Source: Azospirillum tabaci (GTDB taxonomy: Bacteria > Pseudomonadota > Alphaproteobacteria > Azospirillales > Azospirillaceae). Taken from it: DNA of 51,307 nt. Shown here piece after piece: positions 18,386-28,755 of this stretch; within the stretch, counting starts at the first letter, position 1, and each line of letters begins with the position of its first letter. The stretch is taken from positions 1 through 51,307 of the forward strand of contig NZ_JACCJY010000041.1 of NCBI RefSeq assembly GCF_014596085.1, read 5' to 3'. The position numbers and the translations under genes are program-made. The notes beneath the pieces were generated by a model. It had not been told where the DNA came from and searched no databases. It was given only the letters and a program-made list of their open reading frames with translations.

Positions 18386-18979
18386 TCAGCCCTGCGACCG
18401 GCGGGCGACGACCTTCCAGGCGGCCTGCATGATCGCGGCACCCAGAGCGGTCTTCAGGACCGTGGCGGCTAGGAACGGCGTCAGGCCCAGCGCGACGGCC
18501 TTCTCGCCGCCGAACAGGACGGCCATCCAGGCCACGCCCGGAACGAACAGCACGGCATGGCCGATCGCCAGGGCGGCGACGGCCTTGACCGGGCTGCGGT
18601 CCCAGCCGCGCTCGGCCAGCCAGCCGGTGACGCCGGCGGCCAGGACGAAGCCCAGCAGGTAGCCGGCGGTCGGGCCGGCCATGTAGGCCGGGCCGGCGCC
18701 CGGACCGGCGAAGACCGGCAGGCCGGAGAGGCCTTCGAGCAGGTACAGCAGGACCGTCGCCGTGGCGAGGCGGCTGCCATAGGCCATGCCGAGAAGGATG
18801 ACGACCATGCTCTGCATCGTCATCGGAACCGGCCAGAAGGGCACCTGGACCTTGGCCGAGGCGGCCAGGAGCAGGCTGCCCAGAACCGCCGCGGTGGCGG
18901 CGGTGAGCAGGCCGCCCCGCGGGGCGACCGTCTCGAGAAGCGAAGCGGCACGCTGCGTCAGCGTGTTTGCGAAAGCCAT
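18386..18979 (-). CDS. bioY: Biotin transporter BioY
   Basis: This 197-residue S-component of the ECF type takes up biotin. It has about six hydrophobic helices, and the hallmark segments KVQVPFWPVPMTMQ and GPTAGYLLGF are in place. The ATG at 18979 has AAGGA upstream and follows the pccA stop by 38 bp, so it is likely co-transcribed with pccBA. The neighbour enzyme PccA needs biotin as a covalent cofactor, which explains the pairing. The energising bioMN genes are not in the window; some bacteria have a solitary BioY, so that alone does not imply a defect. Confidence 0.93.
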   Translation of the reverse strand: MAFANTLTQRAASLLETVAPRGGLLTAATAAVLGSLLLAASAKVQVPFWPVPMTMQSMVVILLGMAYGSRLATATVLLYLLEGLSGLPVFAGPGAGPAYMAGPTAGYLLGFVLAAGVTGWLAERGWDRSPVKAVAALAIGHAVLFVPGVAWMAVLFGGEKAVALGLTPFLAATVLKTALGAAIMQAAWKVVARRSQG

Positions 18980-19017
18980 CGTCCTTACCTTTCCCTATAT
19001 GTCGGAGCCCGCTTGGC

Positions 19018-21027
19018 TCACGCGAACTCCAGGATCTTCTGATCGACCGCCAGGCTGGAGCCGGGCGTCGCGTGCACCTTGGACACCGTGCCATCCTGCG
19101 CCGCACGCAGGATGTTTTCCATCTTCATCGCCTCGACCACGGCCAGCACCTCGCCGGCCTTGACCTCCTGCCCTTCGGTCACGGCGACCGAGACGAGCAG
19201 GCCGGGCATGGGCGACAGCAGGAACTTCGACATGTCCGGCGGCGCCTTCACCGGCATCAGCGCGTCGAGCCGCGCGGCGTTCGGCGTCAGCACCTTGACC
19301 AGCGCCTGGCTGCCGGAATGGGACAGGCGGTAGCCGACGCCGACGCGGTCCACCTGGACGCAGACATGCGCGCCGTTCACCGTGCCGCGGAACAGCGGCT
19401 GGCCGAGCGTCCAGTCGCTCCACACCACGTGGTGCTTGCCCTCGAAATCGACGGTGTAGCCGATGCGCTGCGGGCTGCCGTCCGTCGGGCGGACATGGAC
19501 CGGGTGCTGCGTGCCGTCCATCACGACGACCCAGTCGTCACGCACCCGGACCTTGTTCCCCGGCATCTTGCCGGTGATCTGGATGTCGCGGTCGTTCAGG
19601 CAGCGGTGGATCACCGCGGCGACGGCGATCAGAATCGCCGGCTCCTCCGGCGGCAGGTCGGAGGCGTGGAAGCCGTTGGGGTATTCCTCGGCGATGAAGT
19701 TGGTGGTCAGCCGGCCTTCGACGAAGCGCGGGTTGGCCATCAGCGAGGCGAGGAACGGGATGTTGTGGCTGACCCCGCGGATGTAATACTGGTCCAGCGC
19801 CTCGCGCATGCGGGCGATGGCGGCGTCGCGCGTCGACCCCCAGCTGCACAGCTTGGCGATCATGGGGTCGTAGTACATGGAGATCTCGCCGCCCTCGTAG
19901 ACGCCGGTGTCGACGCGGACATGCGGGTCCTCCGACGGCGGACGGTAGTGGGTCAGCCGGCCGGTGGAGGGCAGGAAGTTGCGGAACGGGTCCTCGGCGT
20001 AGACGCGGGACTCGATGGCCCAGCCGTGCAGGTGGATGTCTTCTTGGCGAAGCGTCAGCTTTTCGCCCGCCGCGACGCGGATCATCAGCTCGACGAGGTC
20101 GAGGCCGGTGACCAGCTCGGTGACCGGATGCTCCACCTGGAGGCGGGTGTTCATCTCCAGGAAGTAGAAGTTGCGCTCGGCGTCCACGATGAACTCGACC
20201 GTGCCGGCGGACTTGTAGTCCACGGCGCGGGCCAGCGCCACGGCCTGCTCGCCCATCGCCTTGCGGGTGGCGGCGTCGAGGAAGGGCGACGGCGCCTCCT
20301 CGATGACCTTCTGGTGGCGGCGCTGGATCGAGCATTCGCGCTCGCCCAGGTACAGGGCGGTGCCCTGCCCGTCCGCCAGCACCTGGATCTCGATGTGGCG
20401 CGGCTGCTGGATGTACTTCTCGACGAAGACGCGGTCGTCGGCGAAGGAGGAGCGCGCCTCGTTCTGGGCCGAACGGAAGCCTTCGCGGGCCTCCTCGTCG
20501 TTCCAGGCCACGCGCATGCCCTTGCCGCCGCCGCCGGCCGACGCCTTGATCATCACCGGGTAGCCGATGTCGCGGGCGATGGTGACGGCCTCGCTGTCGT
20601 CGGCGATGACGCCCAGATAACCAGGCACCGTGCTGACGCCCGCCGCCTTGGCCAGCTTCTTGGACTCGATCTTGTCGCCCATCGCCTGGATGGCGTGGGC
20701 GTCCGGGCCGATGAAGGCGATCCCGGCGGCGGCCAGCGCCTCCTGGAACTCGCGCTTCTCCGACAGGAAGCCGTAGCCGGGATGCACCGCCTGGGCGCCG
20801 GTCTTCTTGCAGGCGTCGACGATGCGGTCGATCAGCAGGTAGCTCTGCGCCGAGGGGGCGGCGCCGATGTGGACGGCCTCGTCGGCCATCTCGACGTGCA
20901 GGGCGTTCTTGTCGGCGTCCGAATAGACGGCGACCGTCTTGATGCCCAGGCGGCGCGCCGTGCGGATGACGCGGCAGGCGATCTCGCCGCGGTTCGCGAT
21001 CAGGATCTTTGAGAACAGGGTCGTCAT
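19018..21027 (-). CDS. pccA: Propionyl-CoA carboxylase, biotin carboxylase/carrier subunit
   Basis: This 669-residue alpha subunit carboxylates biotin with ATP and bicarbonate, and the beta subunit passes the carboxyl group to propionyl-CoA. The biotin carboxylase part has ILIANRGEIACRVI at the start, the glycine-rich ATP loop KASAGGGGKGMRVA, and EMNTRLQVEHPVTE. The BT linker occupies about 460-590. The C-terminal carrier domain holds EAMKMEN with biotinylated Lys635. It is 14 bp downstream of pccB. The substrate assignment (propionyl rather than acetyl) rests on the pccB neighbour, the mutase scpA and the PccR-type regulator. Confidence 0.95.
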   Translation of the reverse strand: MTTLFSKILIANRGEIACRVIRTARRLGIKTVAVYSDADKNALHVEMADEAVHIGAAPSAQSYLLIDRIVDACKKTGAQAVHPGYGFLSEKREFQEALAAAGIAFIGPDAHAIQAMGDKIESKKLAKAAGVSTVPGYLGVIADDSEAVTIARDIGYPVMIKASAGGGGKGMRVAWNDEEAREGFRSAQNEARSSFADDRVFVEKYIQQPRHIEIQVLADGQGTALYLGERECSIQRRHQKVIEEAPSPFLDAATRKAMGEQAVALARAVDYKSAGTVEFIVDAERNFYFLEMNTRLQVEHPVTELVTGLDLVELMIRVAAGEKLTLRQEDIHLHGWAIESRVYAEDPFRNFLPSTGRLTHYRPPSEDPHVRVDTGVYEGGEISMYYDPMIAKLCSWGSTRDAAIARMREALDQYYIRGVSHNIPFLASLMANPRFVEGRLTTNFIAEEYPNGFHASDLPPEEPAILIAVAAVIHRCLNDRDIQITGKMPGNKVRVRDDWVVVMDGTQHPVHVRPTDGSPQRIGYTVDFEGKHHVVWSDWTLGQPLFRGTVNGAHVCVQVDRVGVGYRLSHSGSQALVKVLTPNAARLDALMPVKAPPDMSKFLLSPMPGLLVSVAVTEGQEVKAGEVLAVVEAMKMENILRAAQDGTVSKVHATPGSSLAVDQKILEFA

Positions 21028-21041
21028 GGGGCGGCGCGCCT

Positions 21042-22574
<1,533 letters not shown>

Positions 22575-22705
22575 CAGGCGTTTCCCACTTTGGCGAGCGG
22601 CGGAGGACCTTGCGAACCTTGTGGCAGCGGTCCCCTCACCGGAACGCCTGGATTATTCACAAGATTTGCAACAGGGCAATTGGCCGGGCGGGAAAAATGT
22701 GCGAA

Positions 22706-22725
22706 GTTGCGAACATCTTTGCAAA
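22706..22725. promoter_or_regulatory. Putative PccR operator between pccB and pccR
   Basis: The bases GTTGCGAA and TTTGCAAA are separated by exactly 4 bases. This matches the TTTGCAAA-N4-TTTGCAAA layout reported for PccR of Rhodobacter sphaeroides (from memory of that work). Further half-sites lie nearby: TTTGCAAC at 22665-22672, TGTGCGAA just before the site, and TTTGCCAA at 22738-22745 followed by ATTGCGAA. The 219-bp gap between the divergent genes is thus crowded with copies of one motif and would serve both promoters. Confidence 0.68.
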
Positions 22726-22793
22726 CGCAGCGCGCGGTTTGCCAAGATTGCGAATATGCACTTCGGCATAATCTTCGGGTGATAGGCGGGTCC

Positions 22794-24242
22794 ATGCAGA
22801 AGCTCTTCCTCGGCTACAAGCTCCGCCGCCTGCGCGAGCAGCGCGGGCTGACCCAGGCGGCGCTGGCCAAGACGCTGGACCTGTCGCCGAGCTACCTGAA
22901 CCAGATCGAGAACAACCAGCGCCCGCTGACCCTGCCGGTGCTGCTGAAGATCTCCGCCGTGTTCGAGGTGGACCTGTCCAATTTCGTGGAAGACGAGGAC
23001 AGCCGTCTGGTCGCCGACCTGCGCGAGGCCCTGGCCGACCCGCTGTTCGCCGGGGCGCCGCTGACCAACGCCGAGCTGCGCAGCGCCGTCGGCTCCAGCC
23101 CGGAGCTGGCCCGCCGCGTGCTGAGCCTGCACCAGGCCTACCAGAAGCTTCACGAGCGGGTGCAGTCGCTGGCCGACAGCCTGTCGAACCAGGAACCGAG
23201 CGACGCCTTCGCCGGACCGCAGTTCCCCTACGAGGAGGTCCGCGACTATTTCCACTACTGCAACAACTACATCGGCCCGCTGGACGAGGCGGCGGAAAAA
23301 CTGTGGGACACGGAGAAGATCCACTCCGGCGCCCTGCTGAACGAGCTGGCCGCCTATCTGAAGCGGCGGCACGACGTGCGGGTCAAGATCGTCGCCGACG
23401 ACGGCGAGACGGCCATGCGCAGCTACGACGGCAGCACCGGCACGCTGCGCCTGTCCGCCTTGTTGAACGGCCCCAGCCGCGCCTTCCACATGGCCCACCA
23501 GATCGCCCTGCTGGGCTTCGGCGACGTGATCGAGGATCTCGTTGCCCAGGCGAAATTCTCCAGCGAGGACGCGCAGTCGATCTGCCGGGTCGGGCTTGCG
23601 AACTATTTCGCGGGGGCTCTGGTCCTGCCCTACCGCGCCTTCGCCGCCCAGGCCCGCGCGCTGCGCCACGACGTGGAACAGTTGCAGAGCCGCTTCGGCG
23701 CCAGCTTCGAGCAGGTCTGCCACCGGCTGTCCACCCTGCAGCGGCCAGGGGCGCGCGGCCTGCCCTTCTACTTCGTGCGGGTGGACATGGCCGGCAACAT
23801 CACCAAGCGCCATTCGGCGACGCGCTTCCACTTCGCGCGCTTCGGCGGCGCCTGCCCGCTGTGGAACGTGCATGAGGCCTTCGCCCAGCCCGGCAAGATC
23901 CTGGTGCAGTTCGCCACCATGCCCGACCGCACCACTTACATCGGCATCGCCCGCACCGTGACCAAGCGCGGCGGCGCCTATCTGAAGCCGTCGCGCCAGT
24001 TCGCCGTCGGGCTCGGCTGCGAGGCGACCCACGCCGGGGAGATCGTCTACGCCGCGGGCATCGACACCTCGAACGAGGCCGCCGCGGTGCCCATCGGCGT
24101 GAACTGCCGCATCTGCGAGCGCACCGACTGCCAGCAGCGCGCCTTCCCACCCATCGGCAGCCAGCTGTCGGTGGATGAGCACCACCGCAGCTTCGTCCCC
24201 TACCTGTTCACCCAGGAGGGACGGACCGTGGAGAAGGCCTGA
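22794..24242 (+). CDS. pccR: Short-chain fatty acyl-CoA regulator (PccR/ScfR family)
   Basis: This 482-residue regulator has an XRE-type helix-turn-helix at residues 1-65 (GLTQAALAKTLDLSPSYLNQ). An IrrE/ImmA-like central region with RAFHMAHQIALL follows, and then the family-specific C-terminal ligand domain ending in a cysteine cluster (CRICERTDCQQRAFPP, about residues 440-456). This is the ScfR family, whose members sense acyl-CoA esters such as propionyl-CoA. The ATG at 22794 is chosen because the sequence before it is the promoter gap; a longer in-frame extension through that gap has no support. Its position divergent from pccB argues for local control of pccBA-bioY-scpA and itself. Confidence 0.9.
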   Translation: MQKLFLGYKLRRLREQRGLTQAALAKTLDLSPSYLNQIENNQRPLTLPVLLKISAVFEVDLSNFVEDEDSRLVADLREALADPLFAGAPLTNAELRSAVGSSPELARRVLSLHQAYQKLHERVQSLADSLSNQEPSDAFAGPQFPYEEVRDYFHYCNNYIGPLDEAAEKLWDTEKIHSGALLNELAAYLKRRHDVRVKIVADDGETAMRSYDGSTGTLRLSALLNGPSRAFHMAHQIALLGFGDVIEDLVAQAKFSSEDAQSICRVGLANYFAGALVLPYRAFAAQARALRHDVEQLQSRFGASFEQVCHRLSTLQRPGARGLPFYFVRVDMAGNITKRHSATRFHFARFGGACPLWNVHEAFAQPGKILVQFATMPDRTTYIGIARTVTKRGGAYLKPSRQFAVGLGCEATHAGEIVYAAGIDTSNEAAAVPIGVNCRICERTDCQQRAFPPIGSQLSVDEHHRSFVPYLFTQEGRTVEKA

Positions 24243-24303
24243 ACGGTTGGCGAACCGCGATGGCCGCCCTATCATCCGCGGCGTCAACCGACGGGATCAC
24301 GAC

Positions 24304-25032
24304 ATGACGAAGCCCACCGCCCGGCCCCTGCCCCAGAAGACCATCGGCGTCCTCGGCGGCATGAGCAACCAGGCCACCGCCGAATATTACCGCCTGCTGA
24401 ACGACGGGCTGAACGCCCGCCTCGGCGGCTGGGACAACGGCGAGATCGTCATCGTCAGCGTCAATTTCGGCAACATCGAGCATTTCGTCCGCCAGAACGC
24501 CTGGGACGCCGCGCACCGCTACCTGTCCGGCAAGGTCGATGCGCTGGAGCGCGCCGGGGCCGACGTGGTCCTGTGCGTGTCGAACACCATGCACCGCGTG
24601 GTCGAGCCGATCATGGCGGAGCGCGCCACCCCCTTCATCCACATCGCCGACCCGACCGGTGCCGCGATGCGGGCCGCCGGCCTGTCGCGGGTCGCCCTGC
24701 TGGGCACCATGCCGACGATGCTCTCCGAGGATCTGCGCCGCCGCTACGAGGAGCGCTTCGGGGTGGAGATCATGGTGCCATCCGACGCCGACAAGGCGAC
24801 GGTGGACCGCATCATCTTCGACGAGCTGGTGCGGCGCGATCTGCGTTCGGAGTCCAAGGCCCGCTATCTGGAGATCATCGACCGGCTGGCCGCCGAAGGG
24901 GCGCAGGGGGTGATCCTGGGCTGTACGGAGATCTTCCTGCTGGTCGATCAGGCTGACCGGCCGGATTTTCCCATGTTCAACACGACGGCGCTCCACGCCG
25001 CCGCCGCGGTGTCCTTCGCGCTGGGCGAATAG
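24304..25032 (+). CDS. Aspartate/glutamate racemase family protein
   Basis: This 242-residue protein has the two-domain fold of the family. It begins with IGVLGGMSNQATAEYY and ends with VILGCTEI followed by FNTTALHA, where the second catalytic Cys sits. The first motif reads LCVSNTMH: the cysteine is three residues before Asn, not one or two as in racemases of known activity (CNT or CTNT), so the register of the first base is shifted. It may have another amino acid or hydantoin substrate. It starts 61 bp downstream of pccR and may be read with it. No amino acid biosynthesis gene is adjacent. Confidence 0.8.
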   Translation: MTKPTARPLPQKTIGVLGGMSNQATAEYYRLLNDGLNARLGGWDNGEIVIVSVNFGNIEHFVRQNAWDAAHRYLSGKVDALERAGADVVLCVSNTMHRVVEPIMAERATPFIHIADPTGAAMRAAGLSRVALLGTMPTMLSEDLRRRYEERFGVEIMVPSDADKATVDRIIFDELVRRDLRSESKARYLEIIDRLAAEGAQGVILGCTEIFLLVDQADRPDFPMFNTTALHAAAAVSFALGE

Positions 25033-25239
25033 GAAGAAACCTTGCAGCGTCTCGGTTAACCTCTTGATCCGACACGGAGCCTGCTTACATACGCTCTCGT
25101 CCCCGACATCATTGATGGAAACTGGCTGGCTCTGAGCCACACGCTGGCCACACGTCGCTGCCCTGGTTTTGCGGCTGACCGGAGCGACGTGCGGAAGCCT
25201 TGCAGAGCAAAGGACCGATGCCGGGGCAAGGAGCAACTC

Positions 25240-26175
25240 ATGAAGGAGCATGAACGTTCCGCCGAGCCTCTGACCCTCTATTTGCAGGATCTGCGGAAAT
25301 ACGATTACCTGTCCCCCGAAGACGAACAGGACCTTGCCCGCCGCTGGCGCGACGAAGGCGACGCCGGGGCGCTTGACAAGCTGGTGGGAAGCCATTTGCG
25401 CCTCGCGGTGAAGGTGGCGAAGGATCACCGACGCTACGGGTTGCCGCTTGCCGACCTTGTCGCCGAAGGCAACATGGGGCTCATGCACGCCGCTCGTAAG
25501 TTCGACCCTGACAAAGGCTATCGCTTCTCGACCTACGCGTTTTGGTGGATTCGCGCGGCCATTCAGGAGTACGTGCTGCACAACTGGTCCATGGTGAAAA
25601 TTGGAAAGACCACGGCCCAGCGCACCCTGTTCTTCAACCTGCGCCGGATGAAAGCGCGGATGCGGGAACTGGACAACGGCGACCTGTCGCCGGAAGCGGC
25701 CAAAGCGATTGCCAGCGAGCTGGGGCTTCCGGAAAACGACGTCGTAGAGATGAATCGTCGCTTGTCCGTGGACCGTTCTCTGAACGCTCCGTTGAGTTCG
25801 GACGGCGAGACGGAGTGGCAGGACCTCCTGGCCGACGAGCGGGCAAACCAAGAGGTGCATCTGGCCGAGTTGGAGGAGCGAAACCGGCAACGGCAGCTCA
25901 TCAAACTCGGTCTTCAGAAGCTGAACGACCGGGATCGCCAGATATTGATCGCCCGGCGCTTGCTCGACACACCGGTCCCGGCCGATGAACTGAGCCGGCG
26001 TTTCAACCTGTCGCGCCAGCGCATTGGACAGATCGAAGCCAAGGCATTCAAAACAGTGCAAAAGGCTATTGTTGCGAACCGCGCCGAGCGGCGTCTCAAC
26101 GCGTCGCCGAACGAGAAAAGGGTTCCGCTCCGGGTCGGTGGACCCCATCGCCGGGAATCCGCCGGCGGCCGATGA
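25240..26175 (+). CDS. rpoH: RNA polymerase sigma-32 factor (RpoH family)
   Basis: This 311-residue alternative sigma factor has region 2 (GSHLRLAVKVAKDHRRYG, then the -10 recognition helix FSTYAFWWIRAAIQEYV), the RpoH box QRTLFFNLRRMK specific to heat-shock sigma factors, and a region 4 helix-turn-helix (SRRFNLSRQRIGQIEAKAF). The ATG at 25240 has AAGGAGC upstream. The last 25 residues, rich in Arg and Pro, extend beyond the usual end. Azospirillum and rhizobia carry several rpoH copies with separate stress roles, so this may be a paralogue. A 207-bp upstream gap holds no other gene; a TTGATC and ACATAC pair at 25064-25092 with a 17-base spacer could be its promoter. Confidence 0.92.
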   Translation: MKEHERSAEPLTLYLQDLRKYDYLSPEDEQDLARRWRDEGDAGALDKLVGSHLRLAVKVAKDHRRYGLPLADLVAEGNMGLMHAARKFDPDKGYRFSTYAFWWIRAAIQEYVLHNWSMVKIGKTTAQRTLFFNLRRMKARMRELDNGDLSPEAAKAIASELGLPENDVVEMNRRLSVDRSLNAPLSSDGETEWQDLLADERANQEVHLAELEERNRQRQLIKLGLQKLNDRDRQILIARRLLDTPVPADELSRRFNLSRQRIGQIEAKAFKTVQKAIVANRAERRLNASPNEKRVPLRVGGPHRRESAGGR

Positions 26176-26683
26176 GGCGTCCGAATGGGAGGGCGTCCGG
26201 GGGAGGTGACGGACAGGGGCGACCGGCGGATCGACAAAGAGCCGGTCGTTCCACGCCCCGATCATCCCGCCTGTACGTCGGCACGGAGTAAGCACCTCGC
26301 GAAATGGCAACGCGCCTTTGGAATCTCGTGAAGGCGGGGCTCGTTGGCCTTGTACGGCGTCGGACTCACAGCTTCAGCCTGGCCGTTTTGTCCTTTCCCC
26401 TTTCAAACGCCGTCAGCCGCCTTTCGGCATCATCATCGGGGTGGAAGTGAACCGCGCCATACGCCGCTCACGTGGTCGTGTCGGCATCATGAATTGTTGG
26501 CTTCGGCGGTGAGGCTGGACCGGGAGCACAACCGGGAAATATCCGGCTGATCGACAGATTTCCGCAATAAATAAGGCGGAATTCTAATAAAACCGTATAC
26601 AAATGCGGAATTTTGCCCGCTAACCTTGCCTGTGGGACAAGCGCATCAGACGCACCCATAATCAAAGAACAGGGGGCCATTTC
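26176..26683. other. 508-bp intergenic region before the liv operon, with repeated GCGGAATT
   Basis: No gene is supported here. The last 140 bases are AT-rich and read as the promoter region of the ABC operon. They hold two direct copies of GCGGAATT (26576-26583 and 26605-26612, 29 bp apart), a related inverted copy ATTTCCGC (26558-26565), and GTATAC at 26595-26600. The spacing close to three helical turns suggests binding of one regulator to one face, for example an Lrp-type protein, but that is a guess. Confidence 0.45.
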
Positions 26684-27796
26684 ATGATTTCTTCAATCAA
26701 AAAAATCAGCTTTACGCTTGCCATGACATTGTTGTGCGGAACGTATGTTTCTTCCGCGCAGGCCGAGCCGGTCTCCATCGGCGCAGTGATTCCTCTGTCC
26801 GGCGCCAGCGCCACCATCGGCGCCGACCAGCTCCGCGGCATCGAGATCGCGACGGAGGAGGTGAACGCCAAGGGCGGCGTGCTCGGCCAGCCGCTGAAGG
26901 TGATCGTGGAGGACTCCGGCGGGCGCCCGCCCTCCGCGCTCGACGCCGCGCGCAAGCTGGTGACGGTCAACAACGTGCCGCTGGTGATCGGCGAATATTC
27001 GTCGGGCAACACCCTGCCCATCGGCCAGTATCTGGTGCAGCAAAAGCGCATCCACCTGAACCCGGCCAGCACCAGCGGCCTGCTGCGCGACCTGGGGGAG
27101 GGGCATTTCAGCTTGGTCGGCCTCGACCATGTGACCACGAAGTTCGCCGCCGACGACATCATGGCCCAGGGCTGGCGCAAGGCGGTCATCATCGCCCCCA
27201 ACAACGCCTTCGGCCAGGGCGTGATCGAACAGTTCACCAAGCATTTCAAGGCGGCAGGCGGTCAGGTGCTGGCCTCCATCGCCTATCCGGAAGGGCAGAC
27301 CACCTACCGGCGCGAACTCCAACAGCTCGCCCAGGCCAAGCCGGACGTGTTCGTCTACTCCGCCTACAGCCGCGAGGGCGCCGTCATCAACCGCGAGGCG
27401 TCGGAGCTGGGTCTGAACGAGACGCCCTGGTACGGCTATCTGCTGTCCATGTCGACCGCCGACAGCGACCCGAAGACCAAGCAGGGCCAGTACGGGCTCG
27501 AGGTCAACTACATCGGCCCGAACGGCGGCGCCTACCAGGACGCCTACAAGAAGAAGTACGGCGAGGATTTCCGCACGACCTGGAACGGCTACACCTACGA
27601 CGCCGTGAAGATCGCCGCCGCCGCCATCAACAAGGCGGGCAGCACCGACCCGGCCGCCATCGGCGCGGCGCTGAAGGAGCTGGGCAAGGGCTATGAAGGC
27701 GCCACCGGCCAGATCACCTTCGACGCGAACCGGATGCGCGACAGCCAGCCCTATCTGAAGATGAAGGTGGACAACGGCAAGCTCGTGCTCCGCTGA
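26684..27796 (+). CDS. Branched-chain amino acid type ABC transporter substrate-binding protein
   Basis: This 370-residue periplasmic binding protein belongs to the LivJ/LivK (type I periplasmic binding) family. A signal peptide covers residues 1-27 (hydrophobic stretch then SSAQA before EPVSIG). The mature protein starts with the family pattern IGAVIPLSGASATIGAD and has ERxIxLNPAST-like and GQGVIEQFTKHF segments of the second lobe. The ATG at 26684 has AGGGGG upstream. It is the first of five genes in the order binding protein, two permeases, two ATPases. The ligand may be a branched-chain amino acid, a related amide or an aromatic acid; the sequence does not settle it. Confidence 0.9.
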   Translation: MISSIKKISFTLAMTLLCGTYVSSAQAEPVSIGAVIPLSGASATIGADQLRGIEIATEEVNAKGGVLGQPLKVIVEDSGGRPPSALDAARKLVTVNNVPLVIGEYSSGNTLPIGQYLVQQKRIHLNPASTSGLLRDLGEGHFSLVGLDHVTTKFAADDIMAQGWRKAVIIAPNNAFGQGVIEQFTKHFKAAGGQVLASIAYPEGQTTYRRELQQLAQAKPDVFVYSAYSREGAVINREASELGLNETPWYGYLLSMSTADSDPKTKQGQYGLEVNYIGPNGGAYQDAYKKKYGEDFRTTWNGYTYDAVKIAAAAINKAGSTDPAAIGAALKELGKGYEGATGQITFDANRMRDSQPYLKMKVDNGKLVLR

Positions 27797-27861
27797 GCGC
27801 GCCGGGGCCGGGCGCCGCGGCGTCCGGCCCCCGACCGGATCGCACGAGGGGTCTTCTCACG

Positions 27862-28755
27862 ATGGTACAATTCTTTTCCGACGTCCTCATCCGGACCGTC
27901 GATCTCGCCCTCATTGCGGTGGGGCTGAGCTGCGTCTACTCCCTCATCCGCTTCCCCAACATCGCGCTCGTCCAATACGCGGTCGCCGGGTCCTTCCTGG
28001 CGCTGCTGCTGCAAGGCGCCGGGCTGCCTCTGCCGGTGGCCGGGCTGCTCGCCTGCCTGCTGGTCGGCGGCCTCGCCGTGCTGCTGAACGTGACGGTGTT
28101 CGAACGGCTGCTCGCCTCCGGCTCGGCCATCGCCATGGTCGGATCGCTGGCCGTCACGATGATCCTGTCGGCGGTCTTTCTGGTGGTCTTCGGGCCGGAC
28201 TCCCGTCGTTTCGACCTGGACAGCCACCCGGTCATCCGCGTCCTGGACGCCCGGCTGACGGTCCACCAGCTCACCGCCGTCGGACTGACCGCCGGCGCCG
28301 TGATCGTTCTGGCGCTGCTGCTGTTCCGCACCACGCTGGGCCGCTCCATGCGGGCGACGGCGACCAACCGGGTGCTGGCCGCCGCCACCGGGATCGACGC
28401 GCGCCTCATCACCAACACGGTGGTCTTCCTCAGTGGCGTCCTGGCCGCGCTGGGCGGCATCGGGCTGGCGCTGAAGGGCGAGATGAACATCCAGCTCGGC
28501 ATGGACGTGCTGCTGCCGGTCTTCGCCGCGGCCATCCTGGGGGGCCTCGGCAACGCGCTGGGCGCGGTGGCCGGGGCGGTCATCATCGCCACGGCGGAGA
28601 CGCTGGTCACCAACGTCAACCTCGGCCCGCTGGTGGGAGAGCCGCTTCTGTTCCTGCCAGCCAGCTACGCCACGGCGATGTCCTTCCTGATCCTGGTCGC
28701 CGCCCTGCTGGTCCGCCCGCACGGCCTGTTCGTCAACGAGGTGAAGCGTGTTTGA
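27862..28755 (+). CDS. livH: LivH-type ABC permease
   Basis: This 297-residue inner-membrane permease has about eight helices and the LivH-specific loop GRSMRATATNRVLAAATGID, which faces the ATPase, followed by AILGGLGNALGAVAGA. The ATG at 27862 is 65 bp after the binding protein. Its stop overlaps the next permease by 8 bp. It would pair with the LivM-type subunit to form the membrane channel of the importer. Confidence 0.9.
   Translation: MVQFFSDVLIRTVDLALIAVGLSCVYSLIRFPNIALVQYAVAGSFLALLLQGAGLPLPVAGLLACLLVGGLAVLLNVTVFERLLASGSAIAMVGSLAVTMILSAVFLVVFGPDSRRFDLDSHPVIRVLDARLTVHQLTAVGLTAGAVIVLALLLFRTTLGRSMRATATNRVLAAATGIDARLITNTVVFLSGVLAALGGIGLALKGEMNIQLGMDVLLPVFAAAILGGLGNALGAVAGAVIIATAETLVTNVNLGPLVGEPLLFLPASYATAMSFLILVAALLVRPHGLFVNEVKRV

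Noticed and set aside
18967..21012. 681-codon plus-strand frame opposite pccA
   Set aside because: Antisense shadow of the carboxylase; the true gene is confirmed by the biotin motif EAMKMEN.
24208..26310. Long minus-strand frame opposite the racemase gene and rpoH
   Set aside because: Antisense to two well-supported genes; no recognised domain.
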